Assembly (NCBI GenBank): GCA_019009955.1
Contig: CM032230.1
Coordinates: 18,775,501 to 18,839,500, forward strand
DNA: 64,000 nucleotides
Direction: 5' to 3'
Source: Riptortus pedestris
Taxonomy: Eukaryota; Arthropoda; Insecta; Hemiptera; Alydidae
Shown here in pieces: positions 32,000 through 43,614 of this stretch (position 1 is the stretch's first letter; the number at the start of each line of letters is the position of its first letter). A program made the position numbers and the translations under genes. The notes beneath the pieces were generated by a model, which was not told where the DNA came from, ran no database searches, and saw only the letters and a list, made by a program, of their open reading frames with translations.

Positions 32000-33345
32000 A
32001 TTCTTAGTCCTGTGTGGTGTATTGGGTCCAGAGGTTTTAGAGTTGTCGGACTGGCAGATGAATATGCTATACATCCATAATCCAGAATAGACCTGGTAAA
32101 CGCACGGTAAAATGTAAGCATCATTGATCTTTCAGCACCCCATTGCGTGTTTCCAAGAATCCTTAATAAGTTCAATGATTTCTTGCACTTATTAACCAAT
32201 GGTTTTTAAATGAGGTACCCATGTGAGTCATCTGTCTAGTATAAGTCCAAGGAAAGTAATGTTTTTATTATTTTCAATGAATTTGTTTTTTAATGTTATG
32301 TGAGGAGTTGGAACATTTCTTTTTTTGGTGAAAACTATTTGTTTAGATTTTTCGTGTGAAAATCTAAAACCTGTTTTTTCACTCCACTTTTCCAACTCAT
32401 TTATTGTGGTTTGTAATCTTTGTTGTGCTTTAAAAATATCAGTTTGTGTGGTGTATATGAAGAGGTCATCAGCACAAGACACATCTTCGGGGATAAAATT
32501 TACAATGGAGTTAATTGCAATATTGAAGAGAGTTGTACTCAGTACTCCTTGTGGCACTCCAGTCTCTTGGAAAAATACATCTGAGAGGGTAGTACCTATC
32601 CTCACCCTGAATGATCTTTTGGAAAGATACTTCTTTATAAAATTTAATATTTTCCCCTGTATTCCCCATTCTACTAATTGGGATAAAATAAGTCTTTTCC
32701 ATACTGTGTCGTATGCTTTTTCTATGTCTAATGATATTGCTAGGAGGAGCTTTTTATTTAAAAAAGCATTATGTATATCATTTTTAATTCTAGCAATGTG
32801 GTGCAGAGTGTTGTGATGAGGTCTAAATCCACACTGAAACGGGGATAGTAATTGCTTACTCTCTATGTACCACACCAATCTTTTATTAATCATTTATTCA
32901 AACAGCTTGGAAGTACAGCATGTCAGAGATACAGGCCTGAAACTAGTTGATAGTTTTTTATCTTTCCCAGGCTTCAGAATAGGCACAATTATTGACTCAT
33001 TCCTGAAGTGAGGATAGTGTATACATTCGAATATCTCATTTAATACTTTTAAAAGGGTAATAGAACATAAGGAGGGGCGATTTTTTAACATATCATATGT
33101 TATGTTGTCTGGTCCTGGTGCAGTGGTCTGTATCGTCTGTAAAGCAATTTTTAATTCTTGAATAGTGAATGGGTTGTTTAAAGGATGTATGAAGTCTAAA
33201 TAGATTGTTATTTTAGAGATTTCTGTCAGTCTTCTGTAGTTTTGGAATGAACTAGTGTAATTATCACTGCTGGATGTATCTCTGAACTGCTGTCCAAATA
33301 TATTGCAGAGTATGAAAGGGTCAGTGATAATATTGTTATTATGAT
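32000..33345 (-). pseudogene. non-LTR reverse transcriptase, Jockey-like, broken
   Basis: The pre-RT motif TTAPGPDNITYDMLK is followed by HFRNESIIVPILKPGKDKK, SFRPVSLTCCTSKLFE, then the palm: AISLDIEKAYDTVW, TGVPQGVLSTTLFNIAIN and CADDLFIYTT with the YADD-like box. The thumb part LNLLRILGNTQWGAERSMM follows in another frame. An in-frame TAA at 32894 follows KLFE; a second stop near 32228 and a frameshift precede the thumb. The C-terminus runs into the minisatellite. No endonuclease is present because the copy is 5'-truncated. Confidence 0.9.
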
Positions 33346-33609
33346 GTATAAATAATAATAATAAATATTAACCGACATTTTTCATTTTTTGGTCTTCAGT
33401 AAATCCCACTCCTACACTCGTCATATTAACACTAATAATAAGAAGCACGTAATTTGAAGCCTAAATACCAAATATTGTTTTAATTGAATTTTACGCAGCC
33501 TCTGCGTGGCGGACTTTTCCAACTTCTCACAGGACTCGTGACTCAAGTTCGCCGTAGCACTAATAAATTAACCCATGATTTCCATGAATTCGGCAAATAG
33601 TTATTCCCA

Positions 33610-34395
33610 CACATTTTAATTAAAATATCTAGGTTAATATTCCAGGTAGAGAAAAAATGTATATTGCAATATTTCTAGTAAATTTAATTGGCAATAAGAT
33701 TTGTTCTATATATATTTTCGTTCTGACGTATAGTAATAGAGATATTTCTAATTTTGGATATCCCCCTCTCCCACTGTCCCGATTTCAGCCATTAACAAAC
33801 TTGATCTTTTTTTTTGCGAACGATTAAATATTGAGCATGGTAATCCGTCACGCAGGGGCTGCGTAAACTAAGCAGATTTCCCACGTGTTTCATTTGCAAT
33901 AAGATTCATTCTATACAATTTTTCGATCAGTTCGCATAATAATGGAGATATTTTGATTTTCAAAAATCTTCCCTCTAAACCACCCCCCCCTCCCACTGGT
34001 CCGATATAGTCATTAACGAACTTGATCTTACTTTTTACATAAAACGATTAAATTCTGAGTTTAGTAACGATCATACAAAAATTGCGACCGCTAGAGCGTT
34101 AACAGACAAATATATATATAATTTTGAACGGACCTCATTTTCGTTATCTCCTGGTTAGGATCGATGAACATTTGAAGAAATTTTTCGAAACTCTTGTCAT
34201 GAGTACGATCTCAAAATCAAAAGCTGATTTCCCTTAAGGGAAATCTGCTAAAAATTACGACCGCTAGAACGTTAACAGACAAATATTCCTACATATATAT
34301 ATATTGAACGGACCTCATTTTCGTCATCTCCGGGGTAGAATCGATGGACATTTGCAGAAATGTTTCTTAAAGCACGTCATGGCACGTCCTTAATA
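33610..34395 (-). mobile_element. family H element interrupted by another copy
   Basis: The right block lies at 33610-33843 and the left block at 34250-34395. The inner copy splits the phrase GAGTTTGGTAACGATC...AAAATTGCGACCGC. It ends without an intact 5' tip. Confidence 0.85.
33844..34249 (-). mobile_element. family H element, nested, short
   Basis: Starts TCCGTCACGCAGGGGCTGC and ends AAGGGAAATCTGCT next to AAAA, inside a relative. An internal deletion joins the subterminal repeat to GTTTCATTTGCAATAAG. Only about four TA units. Confidence 0.92.
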
Positions 34396-34965
34396 TGTAA
34401 AATATATTATGTGGAGTAATTATATGTTTATATAGTTAAACAATTGCATCTTATATATATTTTATTATTTGAGGATGCACCTTAATCCAATTTGGAAATT
34501 AATCATATTAATTTTTTTTTTCAATATTAGAACAAAGCTTAGGTCCCGAGTAAGAAATCCGTTGTAATTTAAAACGTAAATTTAGATGGATTAAACTATA
34601 CCGATAGCTAAATTTTTCAAATATATGATATTATTCCCTATAATGGATAATTGTGTACATTATACTTGATAATGTGGAATATATTGTATAACTATTTTAT
34701 TTGTTTTTTTAACATTTTTGAAATTCAAGTTGCTTCTGTTTACTATTGAATTTTAGCAGAATTTCCCTTAGCACGGCTTTACTTCGCACAATATTTTGAC
34801 ATTTCCCCGCCCCAGTGTTGATATGATTCATAATCATGAAATGTATTCTTATTCCAAACCATGTATGAATAAAAGTTTCTTTATCTTAATGGGGAACAAA
34901 GCCCCACATACGTTATAAACCTCTTTTTTTCTGGAAGTCCCTTAAAATAGTATTTGGTATACGTA
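34396..34965. other. AT-rich stretch with family H 5' tip
   Basis: AGCAGAATTTCCCTTAG at 34755 is a lone 5' tip. No gene otherwise. Confidence 0.5.
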
Positions 34966-36231
34966 GTAAGGTCCTAAAGTTTCCGGCCTGGGATAGAAGG
35001 AAAGGTGAAAAAAAAAAAAAATGGTTTTACTGTTTTTCAATATATTCTCCTCTAAGTTGAATACACTTATTACAACGCTTTGGCAACATTTCTATACCAT
35101 GAAAAAATAATTTTCTTCTTTGTTAAAAAAATTTTCTTCCACTGCTGCTTGGAGCTCTTCTTCGGTGTTAAATCGCCTTCCACGAAGGTCAGATTTTAAT
35201 TTTAAGAAAAAGTAGAAATCACTAGAGGCCAAGTCTGGGCTGTAGGGTGGGTGAGAGATTTCTTGGAATCCACAGTCCTTCACAGCGGCCTTGGAGATCA
35301 ATGCAGTGTGGACAGGGGAATTGTCGTGAAGGAGGCGGACGCCTCTGCTTAATTTCCCTCGACTCTTCTCTTTAATGGCGTCTCGTAAGCTGTGAAGTAG
35401 GGCTGCATAATACTCACCATTCATTGTGGTATTCCTTTCTTTAAAATCTATCAATAGTATTCCTTTACAGTCCCAAAAAATTGTGGCCATTATTTTTTTT
35501 GTTGACTGCATGAGTTTTCCCTTTAAAGGAGGCGCTTCTCCTGGTCTTCTCCATTCCATAGACTCTCTTTTGCTGAGTGGGTCATAATATAGAACCATTA
35601 TCTCATCCCCAGTTACAATTGAGTCCAAAAATTTCTTTGGGTCGGCATTATACTCGCGTAAAAATGCATTGCAGCAGTGAATTCGTTCCTGTTTTTGATG
35701 AGCTGAAAGAATTTTTGGAATCCATCTTGCACTAACCTTGTTCATATGCAAATGTTCTTTGATGATCCTCAAAACACTTGTTTTTGAAAGCCTCAACCTC
35801 GCTGCTATTTCCTTGGTTTTCAGTCATCGGTGAAACAGCAATTCAGATCTCACAAGTTGGAATGTTTCGGAAGTGACAGTTTCCAGTGGGCGACCGGGAC
35901 ATGGGCCATCTTCTAGACTTTCTCTCCCTAACTTAAATTATTTGGCCCGTTCTTTCACTGTGGAATACGAGGGTGAAGACTGCCTTTATACACAATCCAA
36001 GCGCTCTTTAATTTGCGCAGGAGTAAGGCCCTCTTTACAAAATAATTTAATTACCGCACGGTACTCGAGTTTAAACATTGGAAAAATGAGGAGTTTCCTT
36101 TAAGGTTGGACACTGACTGACAAGACTGAGGAAGTGCGGGTGATGGGTATGGAGTGAGCAGCATGGACCTGCATAGGCGTGCAGGTCCCGGCACGTTTGA
36201 ACGAGAGCAAGCAGGACAGGCCGGACCTTAC
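34966..36231 (-). mobile_element. DD34D mariner, second family
   Basis: The left end is GTAAGGTCCTAAAGTTTCCG; the right end reads GTAAGGTCCGGCCTG in reverse, as if about ten bases were deleted from it. TA flanks both ends. 1266 bp. Confidence 0.85.
35027..36078 (-). pseudogene. mariner (DD34D) transposase, decayed N- and C-terminus
   Basis: ATG at 36076-36078 gives FKLEYRAVIKLFCKEGLTPA, a mariner N-terminus, but stops and frameshifts break 35797-36040. The frame is open at 35092-35796: MNKVSARWIPKILS, IVTGDEIMVLYYDP (Trp of DETW altered to IMV), LLHDNSPVHTA, HPPYSPDLASSDFYFF. Between HD and SSD there are 34 residues. The end LPKRCNKCIQLRGEYIEKQ lies in another frame up to about 35027. It differs in ends and sequence from the mariner at 13.9 kb, so it is a separate lineage. 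Confidence 0.88.
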
Positions 36232-36284
36232 TACTATACCCGTCCGAAGGGTATAGTCCGGGATCTAGTCAGGCCCCGTTTGAT

Positions 36285-36660
36285 GTTTTAACCGCCCGGT
36301 TTTAAGCAGGTCAGCTCGTCCCGAGAGTCAGTTTGTTCTCAGCTCTCTTGAAGTGAATAACAGTACGTTCAATGCAGCTTAGTGAACAGTGTGTTTTAGC
36401 AGCAGTGCAGTAAAGTGTTTTATGTTGAAGAACAGTATAGTGCCGTGTTACTAAAGGTGCAGTGCAGTGTTTTTGTGATCGTGAGTGAGTTATTGGACTG
36501 TGTATTAAACAAGAACAGTGAAGCTATCAGTGCATTCTGTGAGTAGTAATTAAGAATAATTAACCAAGTGTGTAGTGCGTTGTTAAATAGATTGTGCAGT
36601 GATAAAAACTTTTTGTGTGTTTAATTTTGCTATCCAAAAGAACTCAAATAAAAAAAGGCT
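36285..36660 (+). promoter_or_regulatory. promoter-like dispersed repeat, copy B
   Basis: Similar to copy A from the TATA region on: TCAGCTCGTCCCGAGAG, then TCAGTTTG (a good arthropod initiator) at 36328-36335, and a leader with GTGCAGTGCAGTG. It then shares GTGAGTAGTAATTAAGAATA and TGTGTTTAATTTTGC with copy A. The TATA is weaker here (TTTTAAG). A mariner sits just upstream. Confidence 0.45.
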
Positions 36661-37400
36661 TATTATTTTTTGTAGTAAACCTAACTATATGATCTTATTG
36701 TTTTCCTCATTTAATAAGTATTCCCGAGTTACTCATTATAAAATTTAAATTTGAATTTGCTCTGGTTTTCGATTTATGAATCTTTGCTCCCCCCACCCCA
36801 ACTGGATCGGCGACTATCCTACCTCTTTCGCATATATTGATTTTGATCCTATCCCTGTAAGATCATTCATTCCTTGGGGATTCACGTCTCTTGACGAAGA
36901 AAACCCTTTATTCTGTTGCTCTTAGAAGCCATAATCTCCCTGTGCTTACTTTTACAGCTTATCTAGGTGGCGATTTGGTGAGAATACGCCTATTTCTTCT
37001 ACAATGTCCTTTATCCCCTTCTCTTCTCTCACCCTTCAATGCCGTTTCTCTCATGGTAAATACACATGGTCAACTAAAGCGGATTTATTATAACATCTTA
37101 GTTTATGTGTGTATTTGAATCTTCCCCATTTATTTCCCTTTTTTTGAACACCAGTGCCACTATTTTTATTCAACCCCATTTTTATTTAATTTAACCCCAT
37201 TTGGGCTTATATTTATATTTATGCCTCATTGCAATAGACATTTTTTTGATATAGGAAAAGATGATTCCTAGTCAGATTAAATTACCAACTAAAATTTTAT
37301 TTTAATTTTAAATTATGTAGTTTATAAATCCGAGGTACCTTTGAAGAGATTTGAAGTAATGGTTGTAAAGGAGATGAGAGCTGTTCACCATGCTAGTTTT
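36661..37400. other. gene-free stretch
   Basis: No recognised gene or repeat. The plus frame at 36891-37118 (75 residues) matches nothing I know. Confidence 0.4.
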
Positions 37401-37520
37401 AGTAGATTTTCATTTGGCAAATCAGCTATTGAGGTTGTACACATTATTTTTGAAAATTCTCTTCAAATGTCCTTCGATACTACCCAGGAAATGAGTAATA
37501 TGTAACTTCTAGCTACATAA

Positions 37521-37575
<55 letters not shown>

Positions 37576-37629
37576 GTGTGTGTGTGTATAAAACTTATAA
37601 AATATATATATATATATTATATAATATGT

Positions 37630-37661
<32 letters not shown>

Positions 37662-37830
37662 AAACTTATAACAAATAAATATATATATATATATACATAC
37701 ATACATACATATATATTTGTTAACTCTTTAGTGGGCGTAATGTACGATTATTACCAAACTCTATATTTTAACCTAATTATATTCAAAACTAATGATCAAG
37801 CTCGTTAATTGGTGAAATTGTACCAGAGCT
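37401..37830 (+). mobile_element. family H element with compound microsatellite, truncated
   Basis: AGTAGATTTTC and a left block with GCTATTGAGGTTGTAC. TA, TG and TACA runs lie at 37525-37710 with ACTTATAA-type spacers, then the first part of the right block ending at GTACCAGAG. No 3' end. Confidence 0.8.
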
Positions 37831-38439
37831 TTGACAGTGATTTATTCATAATTTGAATAAATAACCTTTGAATTAAATAGAAAAATCATTCAAACGTAGT
37901 TGAATTCTAAAGGACGTATTTCTGTCATCATTTTGACATTTGAAAGTTAGATAGTAATGATTCATAATCTTTTATGAGTGTGTTACATGAGTCTTGTATT
38001 CTTAACACATCTATATAGTAAATGAAGTCCAATACTACAAGAAAATTAAAAAGTTGTGTTGCCTTATTGTATTCTTTGAGAAATATATGTCCTCAATTAT
38101 TATATTATATTCTTGAGAATGCTCTGTTATGTTTTAATTGAATATTCACTCTAGATTCATATATTGCAGGTACTTTCATTGGTGGTGTCAGTTATGTGAA
38201 ATTAATGGTGTATTAAATGTACTTTGGACATGATTTTATCTTAAACTCGTTATGCTATATAAGGATTGATTCTCAAGAATTTAGGTTTCATGAGGCAGGA
38301 GTATTCACTCGGTTTATATATACTCGGAATGCTAGATTACCACAGTGGATATATTCTGGAGGTCCATTCTGGATGATCCCAGTTCTATTTAAACTTCGTC
38401 AATTCTTTGGGATATTGCACGTATCAGCAAACCTTTCAC
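37831..38439. other. gene-free stretch
   Basis: AT-rich. The plus frame at 38217-38453 is not recognised. Confidence 0.4.
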
Positions 38440-38860
38440 GCCCCATTTTTTAATTGAGCGTTTTTCCTTGAAATACCCACAGCAAGGTTCATATTCTCTT
38501 TTCCTCGTCTACCTCTGTCGATTGCTTAATATTTGTTTCGAACCTTACTGTGGGATCTAGTATGATCCCTTCGTTTGATATTCTTTTGACTGTTACAATG
38601 TCCGCTTGTTTCGGCGATCCATCAAAGGACTTCCCAATCTTCGTTGTACCTTTTTATTAGTTGGACTATGTCTTTTTTTACTTTGTTGTGACGGCAGTTG
38701 CGCATCAACTCTCCCCATTTGTAAGAACCTAGGGCATGAGGTAGGGTTTCAACCTCACTGCTGGGGACTGCGGGTTGATCCTAGGTTCTTGTCAGGGATT
38801 GAGTGCATAGTTATCAGGTTAACATTCATTTTGATAGCCATCAATCACTCTGAACAAGAA
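38440..38860 (-). pseudogene. R2-like non-LTR element, C-terminal fragment
   Basis: On the minus strand: SEVETLPHALGSYKWGELMR followed by NCRHNKV, the degenerate C-C-H-C knuckle region. After one stop comes ADIVTVKRISNEGIILDPTV then RFETN, with the acidic ...IDPTVRFE block typical of restriction-like endonuclease (R2-group) LINE C-termini. The last part, EEKRI then YEPCCGYFKEK, is shifted by one frame. It is homologous to the fragment at 54 kb. Confidence 0.65.
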
Positions 38861-39053
38861 AGATCCTTCTTCTTAGTTACTCATTGATCAATGGGCTTCC
38901 ATTCCTTAAAAATGATTACTCCTTTCCCCTTGGATGGGAGGGAACCCCATTCAACAAAACAGTTTACCTAAGTTCCTGTGAAATTTTTCTGACATCAATT
39001 TTAGCTTTTTTTTTTTTTTTTTTTTCGAAATGTAAACCATTGAAGCATATATA

Positions 39054-39096
<43 letters not shown>
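38861..39096. other. spacer with poly-T and TA runs
   Basis: A poly-T run at 39008-39025 and a TA-rich tract at 39046-39098. No gene. Confidence 0.6.
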
Positions 39097-39099
<3 letters not shown>

Positions 39100-40845
39100 A
39101 AATTGTTACCTCTGTTTGTACATTGATTTTTTTTCTCGAAATTTCACGATAACTTTTCGTTTCACTTGTCATAGACACGATAATTGCATTTTATTTCTTT
39201 GTTGTGTGTTTGATTGTTTATTTGTTTGTTACCTTTTCACGCATAAACGGCTGAACCGAATTTTATGAAACTTGGTATGTATATTACTACTAATCCAACT
39301 TAAGACGTTAGACTATATTAATTTTCTCTGAGACGAACAGGAGTGGGAGTTATAAGGGAGGGCTGAAATTAAAAATAGCGATATTTCGTTTCCTATTGGT
39401 TTTTTTGCGAATATGCACATAAACATGTTGTTCATTTTGTTGTTTAGAGGAAGTTTTTTTATATGCACGTCGGTCTTATACCAAAGTATAGAGTTATACT
39501 CTAAAAATTTAGCCACAATATTATTTGGCAAAAAAGACAGAACCAAAATAAATAAAACTCGGTATGAATATTAGCACTGACGGCTTAATTATCATAAGCC
39601 ATATCAACTTTCTAGGGTTGGGCAGGAATGGGGGTTGTAAAGGAGGCATGAAACTAAAAATAGCAATTTTACGTTTCCTATTGGCTTTTCGGCATATATG
39701 CACTTAACAAAAGTTCTTTATTTTGTTATTTAGAATATCTTTTGTTATATACACTTTTGCTGTATACGGAAGTATACATGAGTTATACGCTAAAAACTTT
39801 AACGGGAATCAACAATTTTTTTTTGGTACCAAAGAGTACACCTTAGGAATTAGCACTAACTCCTTCGTGATAATAAGCTGTACCATTATTTCTAGAAACG
39901 AGCAGGAGTGGGGGTTGTAAGGGAGGCCTGAAATTTAAAATAGTGATATTTCGTACCATATTGGTTTTTCGGCAATTATGCATATAACAAAAGTTGTTTA
40001 TTTTGTAATTTCGTGTAACTTTTGTTATATACGCTTTTGTCATATACTGTATTAATTAAGTATTAACGGGTTATGCAGTGAAAGCTATAGCGAGAGTCAA
40101 CAATTTTATTTAGCAAAAGATACTCAACCAAACTAATCAAAACTCGGTATGTGTGTTAGCACTAAGTCCTTCGTGATAATAAGCGATACCAACATTTCTA
40201 GGGAGGAGCATAAGTGGGAGATGTAAGGGATCCCTGAAATTAAAAATAGTGAAATTTCGTTTTCTATTAGTTTGTCAGCAAATATGTACACGACAAAAGT
40301 TGTTTATTTTGTTATTTAGAGTAATGTTTATGTTCACTTCTGTCGTATACCAAGTATAAACGAGATATTCACTGAAAACCAAAACGGTAGCAGACAATTT
40401 TATTTGGCACTAACGATTGAACGGAACTTAACAAAATTCGGCATGTGAATTAGCTATAATTCTTTAACGATTATAAGGGAAGCCTAAAATAAAAATTCGC
40501 AGTATGTTACATTTTCTGTTCGGTTTTCAGTCACTGTTGGTCTTAGTAACGTATCAAGAGAAAGGAAGTTTAATTCAAACATAGTTTGGCGGACAGAATT
40601 GTTTCTACGATTATGAATTATATATAAAAAAAAATACATGTACAGGAGACGGGAAATATAAAAATATTGTGGACAGTGAAGCCTTACATAACAAATAATT
40701 TTATTATTAACAAATCCACAGCAACGACCTGGAATACATTGGAAAATGTTAAAATGTTTTAGAATGTAAAGGCTTGCCAAAAAAAAATACCATCATCATT
40801 AAACCTCAAATGAGTTCCCGAGCGAAGCCCGGTTACCTTAGCTAG
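39097..40845 (+). mobile_element. Helitron-type element with internal tandem units
   Basis: The 5' part (ATATAAAATTGTTACCTCTG) is followed by about four diverged units of roughly 270-310 bp. Each has AACTTGGTATG- or CTCGGTATG-type starts, GCAGGAGTGGGGGTTGTAAG and CATAACAAAAGTTGTTTA. The end is CCCGAGCGAAGCCCGG hairpin, nine bases, then CTAG and T. No Rep/helicase gene, so non-autonomous. The minus-strand frames here change from unit to unit and are not genes. Confidence 0.85.
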
Positions 40846-40849
40846 TGTG

Positions 40850-40896
<47 letters not shown>

Positions 40897-40912
40897 CCGC
40901 TCTAGCGATGGA
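40846..40912 (+). mobile_element. (TA)n with start of family H right block
   Basis: A TA tract followed by TTACCGCTCTAGCGATGG. Only this small part of the right block survives after the Helitron. Confidence 0.6.
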
Positions 40913-41294
40913 CAAGTATTGTTTTCATTTCATTTGCTGTGTGAGATACTTGTAAGTTGTAGCGTGTAAAATGTACTATTCAATCAAATTTGATTCTCCC
41001 CTTACGCATTTTTCTTTGCTTTCAGGTATGTTCCCTGTGTTCTAGACAATTTTATGTTGGAGACTATTCTTTGTCTAAAAATGGAGTTGAAAAGGTAAGG
41101 TTTCTGTTCGCGACTATGACTCAATAATAGAAAGGATGGAGGAAAGGCTATAAGCATCCAGAAACACTAATTCCTAATTATTATTCTTTTATTTTAATTT
41201 ATGCGATCCCCTCATACATTTAGGACTAAAAGCTCTTTCTTACAATGCAGAGTAATATATTATATAAAGTAATATAACTTAATAATAAATAATT
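40913..41294. other. gene-free stretch
   Basis: Nothing recognised. Confidence 0.4.
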
Positions 41295-42232
41295 TACGTT
41301 ATCCTAAACGTTCGTCATTGTGACTACTGGAACAAAAATTGCAATTTTGGGAGTTGTAAAGGAATCATGAAAGACAAATAATGATTAATTTAACCTTTTA
41401 TTGTTTAAATATTAAAATATCGTACATATACAAAAAAAATAGAATGCACTAAAGAAAACATTAAAAAAATATTACAAAGCTGAATTACGTAACAATTCTT
41501 TCTGATACACACGAGAATATGATAACGAACAACTGAATCTATGTAACTAAAGCTGTCTAAATTAAAACTAATACAAAGACCAAGATCACTCTTATAATAA
41601 AATGAATAATATTAAAAATTTATAATTGCTTGTCAATTGTTTGAACATATTTGACACAACACGACTTGATGTTCACCACAAATGGCCGAGGAACATTTCA
41701 CGCACGATACCTTGGTCATCCTACGCAATTTGTAGTCGCACATTAAACATATTCTTCTCTTTTTTTGTATTGTGTTTGGGACCACTTCCACCCCTGAAAC
41801 AGAAGGCAAGGGACCTATGACTGCATCGATCCTTTCTTTCACATTCCGATGTTGTCCTGGCTAAAAGACTAAAATTTGAGTCAAAATGTAAATGAAATAT
41901 GGAATAATAAAAACAGAATTATAGGCAAAGCAATAATAACCTTTTTGTATTACTGAACCGACGTACATTCTTTATTACTAATCCTTCTACGAAACGTCGA
42001 ACAAATTTATACTTTTAATCCTAAACTTTAGTCTAACTGACGATGTAAATTTTGTTTAAATTTACCTGGTTATTATCAAATTCAAGCAGTGATCGTTTCA
42101 CTATTACGGTTCAAGGGCTACTGAGTTGGGGAAAGCACTGCTGAGTGTTGAACCTCCTACCGCTACCTGAAAGGGAAACTAAGAATTGTTTGATCTTAGT
42201 CGTCAAACCGACGAAGGTTTAGTATTCTAGGG
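41295..42232 (-). mobile_element. internally deleted piggyBac element
   Basis: The right end reads, on the minus strand, TTAA then CCCTAGAATACTAAACCTTC and GTCGG. The left end contains TATCCTAAACGTTCGTC with GTGACTAC, an imperfect inverted match whose outermost bases are decayed. Only the C-terminal part of the transposase remains. Confidence 0.7.
41633..41842 (-). pseudogene. piggyBac transposase C-terminal Cys-rich domain
   Basis: The 69-residue frame ends in a zinc-binding domain: RRICLMCDYKLRRM, VSCVKCSSAICGEHQ, VLCQICSNN then stop. The spacing C-x2-C, C-x2-C, C-x2-H, C-x2-C is that of the C-terminal Cys-rich domain of piggyBac transposases, which binds the element ends. The catalytic DDD part is missing. 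It ends close to the left terminus, as expected. Confidence 0.75.
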
Positions 42233-42267
42233 TTAAGTTAACAAAACACTTTTATTCAGGAAAAAAT

Positions 42268-42497
42268 AAAAACTCAGAAAGAGATGAACCCTGCGCAATT
42301 CCACCGATTTGAGTTCTTGTGACCGATGCATCTGCATTGCTTGATTATACTTTGATTTTCCGGTCTATCAGTCAGGATTTAGTTAGTTCCAATACTTGCA
42401 GACTAATATTGTAAGATGCAAGAAAGACCATTATTAGGTGATGGTTGTCATTGTCGAAAATACGGCTTAGATCCGCATATAATTCATAATTTCAGCT
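42268..42497 (-). pseudogene. non-LTR reverse transcriptase fragment, degenerate
   Basis: Minus strand: ADLSRIFDNDNHHLIMVFLA, then SYNISLQVLE, a stop, LIDRKIKV, a stop, and RTQIGGIAQGSSLS. This follows the reverse transcriptase order D(F/L)SKAFD-TVDH, SYL-DRKQ-V and GVPQGS-L of CR1/Jockey-type LINEs. Two stops and a Gly change show it is dead. It abuts the piggyBac remnant. Confidence 0.65.
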
Positions 42498-42956
42498 CTG
42501 AGCCATCCGTACTGTCTACGTTGGATTTCATTTTTGACACGGTAGCCCTCGCAGTTTCTGAGTAAACTTCCAATTTTAAGAAGCAGGAAGGGGGGTTTCT
42601 CTAAAGACTAATAATATTTATTAGTGTATTCTAGTTCTCCAGCGGGAGGTGAAACTCCAGCAAAATTATTCATTCAATTCGTAATAAGTTCTACTGGATT
42701 AGCAACATTCAGCTTATGCTCCAGGTAATTATTTCTTGGTAATTTCCACAAATCCCGTGCATTTTCCGCATCTGACGGGGACCTTCTGAAGTATCCTTTC
42801 CTTTCATTCCTTATACTATTTTTCTCTCAGGTTGCCTTCCTTGTCTCCCTAGGTACCTATATTTCTCCCAGGCGTATTATATGCTTATACTAGTTGTAGA
42901 GGAGTCCCTAATACTAGGAAACAAGTAGTTTTCACTGTCCTTATTTTCAAGAAATG
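42498..42956. other. gene-free stretch
   Basis: Slightly GC-richer, possibly more of the same LINE, but no further motif is readable. Confidence 0.35.
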
Positions 42957-43408
42957 CAGATTACCCACGTTTGTCACGTATTTGTATTTATTTCAAAGTG
43001 TAAAGGTTCAAAGAGAATAATATTGGGTATGTAGACTCTAAATAAAGTGCTTAATAATATTGCAGATTATTGTTAATATGATATGGGTCGGAGTGGGGGT
43101 TTACTAGAGGCCTACAACTAATAACTGCAAATATGTCGGTTAATATTCAAAATAATGAAAACACGCACATAACAGCATTTATAGAATATTACATTATTTC
43201 GATTGGTTCTATACAATTTTTCGATCCGGCGCATAACAAAAGATTTTTCGAAATTCCTCGCCTCTAAACCCCTCTTCCCTCCCACTTGTTCGATTTCTGC
43301 TAATAACGAACTTGACCTTCAGTTTTACATAAAAATTTTTTATACTGAATTTGGTTGCGATTGAGCCAGAATTACGATCAGTAGTAAGTACATATACGTA
43401 CGCCTCAT
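42957..43408 (-). mobile_element. family H right half
   Basis: From GCAGATTACCCACG through the GGGTTTACTAGAGGCC module and right block to the start of the left-block position. It is broken by the next copy, which begins in opposite orientation at 43412. Confidence 0.8.
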
Positions 43409-43411
43409 TTT

Positions 43412-43530
43412 AGCAGATTTCGATTAAGGGAAATCAGCTATTGAGGTCGTACTCTGATACGATTTTCGAAAAGTTTCTTCAAATGTCTAGCAATTCTACC
43501 CAGATGACAAAAATGAGATCCGTTCGAAAT

Positions 43531-43614
<84 letters not shown>

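Larger units (their letters stand above)
31613..33350 (-). mobile_element. 5'-truncated Jockey-like LINE
   Basis: Read on the minus strand it starts inside the pre-RT region, covers the reverse transcriptase, runs through a minisatellite and ends GCTGCGAAGCTCAAATAAAT. The 3' tail meets the SINE tail. The truncated 5' end and AT-rich tail fit target-primed integration. Confidence 0.85.
31391..33366 (+). mobile_element. tRNA-derived SINE with LINE in its tail
   Basis: Complete SINE from GGTGGCTCAGG (31391) to GTTAATAAATAAT (31612). The rest of its AAT-rich tail is at 33351-33366, after a LINE. The 9-bp duplication ATTAACCGA at 31381-31389 and 33367-33375 flanks the whole unit. Confidence 0.85.
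31188..33514 (+). mobile_element. family H right half interrupted by SINE and LINE
   Basis: Runs 31188-31389 (CGCAATTTTTG to ATTAACCGAG) and 33367-33514 (ATTAACCGACATTTTTC to TTACGCAGCCTCTGC and GGCGGAC). ATTAACCGA is present on both sides of the insert. Confidence 0.85.

Noticed and set aside
31488..32199. Overlapping frames rich in FYVLCS
   Set aside because: Products of the 18/25-bp minisatellite in all frames, not proteins.
38723..38790. Inverted repeat AAGAACCTAGG/CCTAGGTTCTT as a regulatory hairpin
   Set aside because: It lies in the R2-like coding fragment and is probably chance.
43538..43611. CRISPR array
   Set aside because: Regular repeats here are microsatellites; there are no spacers, and the genome is eukaryotic.
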